Source: JAKFEW01 sp036675505
GTDB taxonomy: Bacteria; Cyanobacteriota; Sericytochromatia; S15B-MN24; JAQBPE01
Length of the DNA stretch: 9,608 nucleotides
Direction of reading: 5' to 3'
Assembly: GCA_036675505.1 (NCBI GenBank)
Contig: JAKFEW010000112.1
Coordinates: forward strand, 1-9,608
This document shows, piece by piece, positions 1 through 8,085 of this stretch (its first letter is position 1; every line of letters begins with the position of its first letter). The position numbers and the translations under genes are program-made. The notes beneath the pieces are model-generated. The model had not been told where the DNA came from, ran no database searches, and was given only the letters and a program-made list of their open reading frames with translations.

Positions 1-250
1 CATCCCGACCTCGCCACCTGCGCGCGAGGCAGACAGCCACGCCCCCACGACCCTCGCTCGGGACCCCGAGGTGCGCGCCAAATCCGCCGGCCGCGACTTG
101 GCCGCTAGAAGAGAAGGTTCTGGGTGGGGTCGTCTACCTTAACAGCTTCTTATCCTTCATATAGCCAGTCGGCAACCTGGACTTGCGGAACCTGAAAAGC
201 CTTTACCGGTCGTACTGTATAATTGGGCGTCGCAGCCTATCCGGAGCCCC
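1..250. other. Non-coding region upstream of the PBP gene
   Basis: I see no convincing gene here. All three forward frames stop before about position 165 without a recognisable protein. A small GC-rich inverted repeat (CTCGG at 57-61 with CCGAG at 66-70, 4-nt loop) has no T-tract after it. From about 139 the composition turns more AT-rich, as expected of promoter DNA, with TTAACA at 139-144 and TATAGC at 160-165 spaced only 15 bp apart. The first three bases (CAT) would be an ATG for a leftward gene lying almost wholly outside the window, with a weak purine-rich stretch upstream. That cannot be tested from this sequence. Confidence 0.5.
218..223 (+). promoter_or_regulatory. Probable sigma-70 type -10 box for the PBP cluster
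   Basis: A perfect TATAAT lies 27 bp upstream of the PBP start codon. It would give a 5' leader of about 20 nt, just long enough to hold the GGAG ribosome binding site at 242-245. No good TTGACA-like -35 element occurs at 16-18 bp spacing, so the promoter either depends on other contacts or the match is fortuitous. Its position in the AT-richer part of the gap supports it. Confidence 0.5.
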
Positions 251-2373
<2,123 letters not shown>

Positions 2374-2377
<4 letters not shown>

Positions 2378-2658
2378 TTCCCACGGAGGTCAACCCCGCG
2401 CCCGGCGTCTACAACTGCGTCGCCTGCGGCGCCTGCTGCGCCGCGCCGGACATCTCGACCCTGAACAAGCCGCTCGGCGTGCCCTGCACGCACCTCGGCC
2501 CGGACCACCTGTGCCGCATCTACGCCGACCGCCCGGCCGTGTGCCGCGGCTACACGCCGGACTGGATCTGCGCCGAGGTCGCGCCCCTTCCTTCCCTCGC
2601 CGAGCGGGTTCGGCGCTACCTCGACATCTTCGGCCTGACCGACGAAGCAGGGGTATAA
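2374..2658 (+). CDS. YkgJ-family (UPF0153-like) cysteine-cluster protein
   Basis: A 94-aa protein with eight cysteines. CxxCxxCC lies at residues 15-22 (CVACGACC), followed by C38, C47 in LCRIY, C57 in RPAVCRGY and C66. The CxxCxxCC...C...C.IY..RP..CR.Y pattern is that of the YkgJ family, annotated as putative Zn or Fe-S binding proteins; no reaction is established for most members. The chosen start is TTG at 2374, which overlaps the PBP stop as TTGA. No ATG or GTG occurs between there and the first Cys motif, and the longer open frame upstream lies inside PBP coding sequence. No Shine-Dalgarno precedes the TTG, so translation is probably coupled to the PBP; a GGAGG at 2385-2389 lies just inside the gene. 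The coupling suggests constant co-production with the PBP, but a functional link is inference. Confidence 0.85.
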
Positions 2659-2680
2659 TGAGCGCGGGAGGACCGTCGAC

Positions 2681-3037
2681 ATGGCCCAGAAGGACGATCT
2701 CGAGCCGCACCTCGCCGACCGCCTGGCCGACGCGCGAGACTTCGCGGACTTCGGCGCGAGCCGGCGGGCCGCCGCTGCCGGCACGTCCGAGGGCAGCGAG
2801 GTGACCCGCGAGATCGAGATCGCGGGCGCCGAGCACCTGGGCGGCCGGAAGGTCCAGGACGTTTTCAAGCGCACCGGCAAGGCGCCGGTCACGCCCGACG
2901 CGCCGCCCGCCCGCAAGAAGCTCGAGCACCACCTGGCCTCGCGGCTCAAGGAGGTCCAGGACGAGATGGTCTCGAGCCAGGGCGACGCCGCGTTGCGGGC
3001 CTACCAGGACATGCGCCGGCGCATGGGGGGCTCGTAG
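2681..3037 (+). CDS. Hypothetical 118-aa soluble protein with a repeated LExHLAxRL motif
   Basis: I do not recognise this gene. The product is charged, has no signal peptide or membrane segment, and is predicted mostly helical by eye at both ends, with a Gly/Pro-containing middle. The motif L-E-x-H-L-A-x-R-L-x4-D occurs twice with identical internal spacing, at residues 7-20 and 81-94, so the two ends look like copies of one helical unit. The ATG at 2681 is preceded by GGGAGGA (2666-2672) with 8 nt spacing. It lies 22 nt after the YkgJ-like gene and directly abuts the next gene, so all are probably one transcript. A TATAAT at 2654-2659 overlaps the upstream stop codon, but with no -35 it is weak as an internal promoter. 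Coding status rests on the RBS, operon fit and the internal repeat. Confidence 0.8.
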   Translation: MAQKDDLEPHLADRLADARDFADFGASRRAAAAGTSEGSEVTREIEIAGAEHLGGRKVQDVFKRTGKAPVTPDAPPARKKLEHHLASRLKEVQDEMVSSQGDAALRAYQDMRRRMGGS

Positions 3038-3565
3038 ATGGCCAGGCGCAGCTCGCCCGCGCGTGTCCGGCGGGCGATCGCCCTCGTCGGCATCGCCTGC
3101 ACCGGCGGCGCCACCTGGGCCCTCTGGCCCGGCACGGCCGCGCAGCCGCCCGCGGCGATCGCCGCCATGCCCGAAGAAGCCCTGCCGTCCGACCCGCTCG
3201 AGGCCTCGATCCGCGACGTCCATGAGGGCGTCGGCCACCTGAAAATCGCGGCCAAGAGCGGCACGCCGGCTTTATTGCAGGAGGCCGAGCGCGAGATCCT
3301 CACGGGCCTGCTCGCGGGCCTCGCGACCGCGGCGGCCGGCGGCGGGCTGGACCGCGCGCGTTACGACCGCGTCTACGCGGCCTACGAGCACGCCCAGGGC
3401 GTCTTCAAGGACCTGCCCTACCGCGTCGTCGTCGAGCCGGGCGGCGGCATGCGCGGGTTCACCCTCCCGCTCCGCCGTCACCCCTGGCTGGTGGTGATGG
3501 ACCAGCCCGTCGCGGGGTGGCGGGCGGAGATGATCGAGAGCGGCGTGCGGCTGACCGCTCAATAG
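3038..3565 (+). CDS. Hypothetical secreted or membrane-anchored protein (175 aa)
   Basis: Unrecognised. The N-terminus has an Arg-rich stretch (RR at 3-4, RVRR at 9-12), then a hydrophobic stretch (about 13-30) and a TAAQ site near 33-36. This fits a Sec signal peptide or a single membrane anchor with the rest outside the cytoplasm. Cys21 lies in the hydrophobic stretch, but the residues before it (GIA) make a poor lipobox. Residues 50-125 look alpha-helical; residues 126-175 look more beta-like, with several Val and Trp residues. The ATG follows the TAG of the previous gene without a gap, and GGGGGG at 3025-3030 is a weak ribosome binding site, so translation is probably coupled. It is the last gene of the cluster, meeting the leftward glycosidase gene tail to tail. 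An envelope role alongside the PBP is plausible but is inference. Confidence 0.78.
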   Translation: MARRSSPARVRRAIALVGIACTGGATWALWPGTAAQPPAAIAAMPEEALPSDPLEASIRDVHEGVGHLKIAAKSGTPALLQEAEREILTGLLAGLATAAAGGGLDRARYDRVYAAYEHAQGVFKDLPYRVVVEPGGGMRGFTLPLRRHPWLVVMDQPVAGWRAEMIESGVRLTAQ

Positions 3566-3579
3566 CGCTCAGAGCCCGC

Positions 3580-5592
3580 TCAGCGCCGGACGTCGTCGCG
3601 CAGGCTCTCCCAGCTGCCGCGACGCTGCTCGAGCACGCGTGCGAATGCGCTCGGCTCGCCGTTGGGGCCGTAGATGCCCTTCCACTGGTCGCCGCCATGC
3701 CGGTTGCTGATGAGCCAGTCCGCCGTGCCGACCACGAGCCAGTCCGGGCGATGGGCGAGCGAGGCCTTGAAGCGCGCCGTGTCGTTGGCCTGGGCCTCGC
3801 TGGCGGGGTCGAAGCGGCGGGCGTTCGCGCCGTCCACCCAGCCGCTCTCCGTCACCAGCACGGGCAGCGAGCGGCCCACGATCTCGCGGTTCAGCGCGTC
3901 GTAGCGGCCCAGCTGCCAGGTCAGATCCTCGACGTAGTCCGCGTGCCCGGCGTCGGCGTACATATGGTAGGGATGCGCGGCCGTCCAGGCGCGGTCGAGC
4001 GTGTGCGGCGCGACCTCGGCGATCGTGCGGACCATCGTCGCGTAGAACTCGAACTCCTGCTTGGCCTTGCCGTCGGGCGTGTTCCAGGCGCCGGCGGCGA
4101 GGCCGGGGATGCCGGGCAGGCCGCCGCCCTCGGCCACGGCCGCGGCGTAGCGCGCCCACCAGCGGCCCGCGGCGGCCGCATCCGGGCTCTTGTGGTCGCG
4201 CCACTCGTGGTAGAGGTTCGGCTCGTTGCCGATCTGCACGTAGGGCGGCTGGCCGAGCACGGCCGCCACCTGCTCGGTGTAGCGCCGCAGCGCCGCCGGG
4301 TCGAGCGAATCGTCACCCGGCTTGAGGTCCCAGCCCAGCCGCAGCTGCACCGTGATGCCGCGCGCCTTGGCCTGCGCGAGGAAGGCCTTGTCGAGGTCGC
4401 GGAGCTCGGTCGGGTTCGGGAAGGGCACGATCAGCAGCGTGTTCCGCGCGCCGGCCTTTTCGAGCAGATCGAGGACGAAGCCGATGTCGGCCGGGTCCTT
4501 GAGGAAGTTCGGGATGCCGTGGGCGCCGACCGGGTTCGCCTTCGGGTACTCATCGAGGCGCAGGGGGCGGCCTTCGGCGGGCGTGGCGGGGGCCGCGGGA
4601 AGGGAAGGGGCGGAAGGAGCCGCAGGTGGGGCGGGCGGCGTTAGCCACGTGAACAGCCGCGGGACCGCGGACGTCGGCGCGGCCGCCGGCCGGGGCTGCA
4701 GGAACGCGGGCAGGGGCATGGCGGGCACCCAGCCCGCCGGCAGCACCAGCCGGGTGCCGGGGCGCAGCAGGTGGGGGTTGGGGCCGATCGCGGCCTCGTT
4801 CAGGCGCCACAGCTCAGGCCACCGCCGCGCGTCGCCCAGGTGGCGCTGCGCCAGCGCGGCCAGCGTGTCGCCGGGGCGCACGGTGATCACGCCCTCGGCC
4901 GACGGACGGGGGCTGGCCGGCGCGGGCGGCGCGACGAACGCGTCCCGCCGGACCGGCTGCTTCGCGATCAGCTCGCTGGCGCTCAGCGGGGCGATCGCCG
5001 CCCCGTCACGCCCGCCGCCGGCCTGGAACACCACCAGGTGGCTCCAGTGGCCCATGAAGCTGCCGTCGGACGGGTCCTTCCCGGTGAACTCGACCGGCGT
5101 ATCGCCCTGCAAGGTGCCGTCCTTGGCGGGATCGTCGGTCGACCAGATCGTGGTCGTGAGGCCGCGCGCGATCTCCGAGCCGTCCGGGCCCATGATCTTC
5201 ACCTGGTAGCGCGCGCCCTTGTTGAGCGGGAAATCGATCCAGCCGGCCTGATCGCCGCGCGGATCGCCATCGCCCGGCCCCGGCCGGTTCGGATCGACGG
5301 CGAAGGGGAAGTCCTTGTCATGCGTCGCGCCGACCGCGATCACCTGATCGGAGCCCTCGGGCATGAGCGCGACCTTCACGCCGTTCAGCCCCCGGCCATC
5401 GGGCCCGACGACGCGCACGAAGGCGTTGTGCATCCCGTGGTTCTCGTCCGCCGTGAGCATGCGGCTGCCCAGGATGCGGTAGGCCCCCGCGCCAGCGGCG
5501 GCACCGCCAGCCACGCCGCCGCTCACGGGGCGCGAGGCGCGAGGGGGTACGGCGGGCCGCGCAGGCCCGACCGGACGGATGCGCACGTCCAT
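3580..5592 (-). CDS. LysM-domain glycoside hydrolase-like protein (clan GH-A type TIM barrel)
   Basis: A 670-aa modular protein. Residues 1-38 are Pro/Arg/Gly/Ala-rich with no classical signal peptide. Residues about 40-190 look like an Ig or transthyretin-like beta domain (VRVVGPDGRGLNGVKVAL, GARYQVKI). Residues 235-286 form a LysM domain (ITVRPGDTLAALAQRHLGD...NPHLLRPGTRLVLP), a family that binds N-acetylglucosamine glycans such as peptidoglycan or chitin. A Pro/Ala linker (about 318-340) leads to a catalytic domain (about 350-655). Its IGNEPNLY (N456, E457) and LVTESGW (E582) are the acid/base and nucleophile motifs of clan GH-A retaining glycosidases, with AHPYHMY at 539-545 between them. 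The GH family and substrate cannot be named from sequence alone. On the minus strand GGAGGAG (5601-5607) lies 8 nt before the ATG, which fixes the start. The gene is monocistronic here, divergent from the chemoreceptor and 14 bp from the convergent cluster. Confidence 0.9.
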   Translation of the reverse strand: MDVRIRPVGPARPAVPPRASRPVSGGVAGGAAAGAGAYRILGSRMLTADENHGMHNAFVRVVGPDGRGLNGVKVALMPEGSDQVIAVGATHDKDFPFAVDPNRPGPGDGDPRGDQAGWIDFPLNKGARYQVKIMGPDGSEIARGLTTTIWSTDDPAKDGTLQGDTPVEFTGKDPSDGSFMGHWSHLVVFQAGGGRDGAAIAPLSASELIAKQPVRRDAFVAPPAPASPRPSAEGVITVRPGDTLAALAQRHLGDARRWPELWRLNEAAIGPNPHLLRPGTRLVLPAGWVPAMPLPAFLQPRPAAAPTSAVPRLFTWLTPPAPPAAPSAPSLPAAPATPAEGRPLRLDEYPKANPVGAHGIPNFLKDPADIGFVLDLLEKAGARNTLLIVPFPNPTELRDLDKAFLAQAKARGITVQLRLGWDLKPGDDSLDPAALRRYTEQVAAVLGQPPYVQIGNEPNLYHEWRDHKSPDAAAAGRWWARYAAAVAEGGGLPGIPGLAAGAWNTPDGKAKQEFEFYATMVRTIAEVAPHTLDRAWTAAHPYHMYADAGHADYVEDLTWQLGRYDALNREIVGRSLPVLVTESGWVDGANARRFDPASEAQANDTARFKASLAHRPDWLVVGTADWLISNRHGGDQWKGIYGPNGEPSAFARVLEQRRGSWESLRDDVRR

Positions 5593-5741
5593 GGCTCAAA
5601 CTCCTCCAAAACTCCAAGGGCCTCTATCGGGGGCGCGGCCCGCCGGCTTTCTTAAGGAAGGCCTAAGCCTCGACGAAGCTTGCCCGAATCAGTGGAAGAC
5701 CGAGCCCGAGCGCCGCCGCGGTCCAGGTTGCGTATGAGCCC

Positions 5742-5755
5742 CGGATGCGCATCCG
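5742..5755. repeat. 14-bp perfect palindrome, possible operator
   Basis: CGGATGCGCATCCG is identical to its own reverse complement over all 14 bp. It sits 64 bp upstream of the chosen chemoreceptor start and 150 bp upstream of the leftward glycosidase start. A dyad without a spacer in a divergent promoter region fits a binding site for a dimeric regulator. A chance palindrome in GC-rich DNA is the alternative. Confidence 0.35.
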
Positions 5756-5808
5756 CGCCAGGTGAGCCAAAAATAGACCCTAATGTCATGCCCAACATAT
5801 GAGGAGCT

Positions 5809-5813
5809 GGAGG
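5809..5813 (+). promoter_or_regulatory. Ribosome binding site that sets the chemoreceptor start
   Basis: GGAGG lies 5 nt before the ATG at 5819. An in-frame ATG at 5783 would add 12 residues (polar and acidic) but has no comparable purine-rich site. Starting at 5819 gives the usual chemoreceptor N-terminus: a short basic segment (RWTVGRK) directly before the first membrane helix. Confidence 0.75.
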
Positions 5814-5818
5814 TAACG

Positions 5819-7912
5819 ATGAGGTGGACGGTCGGACGGAAGTTGATGGGCGGGTTCCTCGTCATGGCGCTGATGACGCTGGTGATCGGGCTCGGCTCGC
5901 TCTGGCAGATGGACCGGATCAAGGAGACGTCCCGGGCCTCGGTGCCGACCCTCGCGACGCTGGGCGACGCGAACGGCACGATCTCGGACATCCAGCGGCT
6001 CGTCTTGCGCCACATGCTGGAGCCGGACGACCGGAAGTACCCGCCGATCGAGCGCGAGCTCCGGGGCTACCGCGCCGCGTACGCGGAGCTGCTGGACCGC
6101 TTCGAGCTACAGAGCGCCACGCCGCGCGAGCGCGAACAGCTCGCGCGCTGGAAGGCGGAGAGCGCGACGTACGCGCGCTCGGTTGACGCGGTCCTCGCCA
6201 TCAGCCGGAAGGGCGACAAGCGGGCGGCCTACGCGTACAACGTGCGGGAGACCGTGGTCGCCTACAACCGCATCAACGTGCTCCTCAACGCGATGCTCGG
6301 CGACGCCACGCAGCTCGCCAACGCACGGCTCGCTGCGGCCGACGCGGGCTATGGCCAGGCGGTCACTGCCACGCTCGCGGTGGTGCTGCTGACCGTGGCC
6401 CTGGGCATCGGCTTCGGCGTGGCCAGCGCGCGGGACATCGCCGCGCCGCTGGCGCTCCTGACGGTGGCGGCCGCCGGCATCGCGAAGGGCGACCTCGCCC
6501 AGCGCGTCGAGGTCCGCAACCGCGACGAGATCGGCGATCTGGCCGCCGCCTTCCGCGGCATGATCACGTACCTGCAAGCCACCGCGGGCGTGGCTGACGC
6601 CGTGGCGGCCGGCGACCTGAGCCGGACGGTGGTGCCGTCGGGCCCCCAGGACCAGCTGGGGAACGCCTTCGCGCGGATGGTTGTGAGCCTGCGCTCGCTC
6701 GTGGGCGCCGTGCGCACCAACGTCGACGGCGTGGCCTCGGCCGCGGACGAGTCCGGCGGCGCGGTCCACGAGACGACCAGCGCGATGGAAGAGATGGCGG
6801 CGTCGGTGCAGCAGGTCGCGGCCAACACGCAGGCGCTGGCTGCGCGCGTCGATGAGACCAGCAGCGCGATCGAGGAGATGGCCGCGAGCATCCGGGAGGT
6901 CGCCGGGAACGCCGAGGCCCTGACGGCGATGGAGGCGGAAGCGGCGACGTCGATCCACGCGATGACCGCCACCATCGCGCAGGTGGCGGCCAACCTGGCT
7001 GCCGCCGGCGAGGTGGCGGCGCGGGCCGAGGAGGCGGCGCTCGCGGGCAGCTCGGCGGCCGATCGCTCGATCGTGGGCATGGGGCGCATCGAGCAGGTGG
7101 TCGGCGACGCCGCCGGCGTGATCGAGCGGCTCGGCAAGCGCTCCGAGGAGATCGGCGACATCGTGGCGCTGATCGACGAGATCGCGGACCAGACCAACCT
7201 GCTCGCGCTGAACGCCGCCATCGAGGCGGCCCGCGCCGGCGATCACGGCCGCGGCTTCGCGGTGGTGGCCGACGAGGTGCGCAAGCTCGCGGAGCGCTCC
7301 ACCAAGGCCACGCGCGAGATCGCGGAGCTGATCCGCGGCGTCCAGCGAGAGACGGCGCAGGCGATCGCCTCGGTGAAGCAGGGCGACGAGGCGATCCAGG
7401 ACGGCACGCGCATGGCGCAGGACGGCGGCCGGGCGCTCGGCGAGATCGTGGCCGCCGTCGCCGAGGTCAACGCCCTGATGGCCCAGATCACGGCGGCCAC
7501 GCGGACGCAGGCCGAGGCCTCCAGCCAGATCACTGTCGGCGTCGAGCGGATGGGCGAGCTGACTCGCCAGGTCAACGTCGCGACCGGCGAGCAGGCCCGC
7601 GCCTCGAGCCAGATTGCCCATGCCGTCGATGTGATGAGCGGGATGACCCGCCAGGTGGGCGAGGCCACGCTCGAGCAACGGCGCAGCGGCGACCAGATCG
7701 TGCAGGCGCTCGGCACGATCGACCGGATGGGCCACGGCCTGATGCGCCAGGCGCGCGACCTCCAGGGCGCTGTCTCGATCTTCAAGCTCGTGCCGACCCA
7801 GGCCTCGTCGTCGCCTCAGGCCTCGTCGCCGGCCCCGGTGTCCCCAACCCCCGGCGGGCCCGTGCTGCGAATCGATGTACGGACGAGCCCGTTGCCGCGC
7901 AGCGAGGGCTGA
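5819..7912 (+). CDS. Methyl-accepting chemotaxis protein (4-helix-bundle sensor, two HAMP units)
   Basis: A 697-aa transmembrane chemoreceptor that would signal through CheW/CheA. Numbering from the start used here: TM1 at 8-29; periplasmic sensor at about 30-180, helical and of the 4HB_MCP type; TM2 at 181-203; HAMP at about 204-256; a second HAMP-like unit at about 257-298 (VAAGDLSRTVVP...DQLGNAFARM). The cytoplasmic coiled coil follows, with the highly conserved hairpin tip at about 443-501 (DEIADQTNLLALNAAIEAARAG...GRGFAVVADEVRKLAERS). Two canonical methylation sites lie 28 residues apart: E324-E325 in TSAMEEMAAS and E352-E353 in SSAIEEMAAS. The C-terminus is a Ser/Pro-rich tail without a CheR-tethering NWETF-type pentapeptide. 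Ligand unknown. It is an orphan receptor in this window, so its array and targets cannot be inferred. An alternative upstream start at 5783 is less likely. Confidence 0.95.
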   Translation: MRWTVGRKLMGGFLVMALMTLVIGLGSLWQMDRIKETSRASVPTLATLGDANGTISDIQRLVLRHMLEPDDRKYPPIERELRGYRAAYAELLDRFELQSATPREREQLARWKAESATYARSVDAVLAISRKGDKRAAYAYNVRETVVAYNRINVLLNAMLGDATQLANARLAAADAGYGQAVTATLAVVLLTVALGIGFGVASARDIAAPLALLTVAAAGIAKGDLAQRVEVRNRDEIGDLAAAFRGMITYLQATAGVADAVAAGDLSRTVVPSGPQDQLGNAFARMVVSLRSLVGAVRTNVDGVASAADESGGAVHETTSAMEEMAASVQQVAANTQALAARVDETSSAIEEMAASIREVAGNAEALTAMEAEAATSIHAMTATIAQVAANLAAAGEVAARAEEAALAGSSAADRSIVGMGRIEQVVGDAAGVIERLGKRSEEIGDIVALIDEIADQTNLLALNAAIEAARAGDHGRGFAVVADEVRKLAERSTKATREIAELIRGVQRETAQAIASVKQGDEAIQDGTRMAQDGGRALGEIVAAVAEVNALMAQITAATRTQAEASSQITVGVERMGELTRQVNVATGEQARASSQIAHAVDVMSGMTRQVGEATLEQRRSGDQIVQALGTIDRMGHGLMRQARDLQGAVSIFKLVPTQASSSPQASSPAPVSPTPGGPVLRIDVRTSPLPRSEG

Positions 7913-8034
7913 AGAGGCCATGAAGCAGGTGTTCATTAACTGCAATTTACGTGAACCTTAACGCGGTAATAAACTCTGTTGCGCAAGGAGCGAGGCTTCC
8001 GCAGGCGATAACCTGATCATCCGAAGCGCGTTTG

Positions 8035-8052
8035 CGACGCCCGAGAGCGTCG
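8035..8052 (+). promoter_or_regulatory. Leader hairpin upstream of the EF-hand gene
   Basis: CGACGC (8035-8040) and GCGTCG (8047-8052) form a perfect 6-bp stem with a 6-nt loop. It ends 18 nt before the ribosome binding site. No T-tract follows, so it is not an intrinsic terminator. It could stabilise the mRNA or modulate translation. No riboswitch family was recognised. Confidence 0.4.
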
Positions 8053-8070
8053 AGTGAGTAGTCAGAGACT

Positions 8071-8078
8071 AAGAGGAG
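8071..8078 (+). promoter_or_regulatory. Strong ribosome binding site of the EF-hand gene
   Basis: AAGAGGAG lies 7 nt before the ATG at 8086, close to ideal strength and spacing. It fixes the start and fits high expression. Confidence 0.8.
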
Positions 8079-8085
8079 CCACCCG

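Larger units (their letters stand above)
5593..5818. promoter_or_regulatory. Divergent intergenic region between glycosidase and chemoreceptor genes
   Basis: These 226 bp must hold the promoters of both flanking genes. Visible elements are the leftward ribosome binding site (5601-5607), an imperfect palindrome around CTTAAG at 5648-5660, the 14-bp perfect palindrome at 5742-5755, an AT-richer stretch at 5768-5798 before the chemoreceptor, and that gene's ribosome binding site. I could not find a convincing -35/-10 pair in either direction. Confidence 0.5.
7913..8085. promoter_or_regulatory. Intergenic region with possible promoter and leader of the EF-hand gene
   Basis: 173 bp, clearly more AT-rich than its surroundings at 7930-7980. 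TTTACG (7946-7951) followed 18 bp later by TAAACT (7970-7975) is a plausible but imperfect -35/-10 pair; TAATAA at 7967-7972 is an alternative -10 with 15 bp spacing. Initiation near 7980 would give a leader of about 100 nt containing the hairpin at 8035-8052 and the ribosome binding site at 8071-8078. I see no terminator hairpin for the chemoreceptor gene here. Confidence 0.45.

Noticed and set aside
2654..2659. TATAAT before the 118-aa gene as an internal promoter
   Set aside because: It overlaps the upstream stop codon, has no -35 at proper spacing, and would start transcription at the ribosome binding site itself. Chance is more likely.
3565..3586. Bidirectional terminator between the convergent genes
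   Set aside because: GCGCT/AGCGC gives only a 5-bp stem with a long loop and no T-tract on either strand.
3517..4644. 375-aa plus-strand open frame opposite the glycosidase gene
   Set aside because: It overlaps the LysM/GH-A gene whose catalytic motifs are intact, and has the Arg/Ala/Val bias of an antisense shadow.
5770..5797. FliA (sigma-28) type promoter before the chemoreceptor gene
   Set aside because: GCCCAACA matches GCCGATAA at only 5 of 8 positions and there is no TAAA at the required distance.
6107..7945. 612-aa open frame on the minus strand opposite the chemoreceptor gene
   Set aside because: It mirrors a canonical chemoreceptor coding sequence, is rich in Arg, His, Gly and Ala, and has no motif or ribosome binding site.
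7978..8060. Cyclic-di-GMP (GEMM) riboswitch in the leader of the EF-hand gene
   Set aside because: The GCGCAAGG stretch looked suggestive, but the conserved GGACGCAAAGCC-type core and the second helix are absent.
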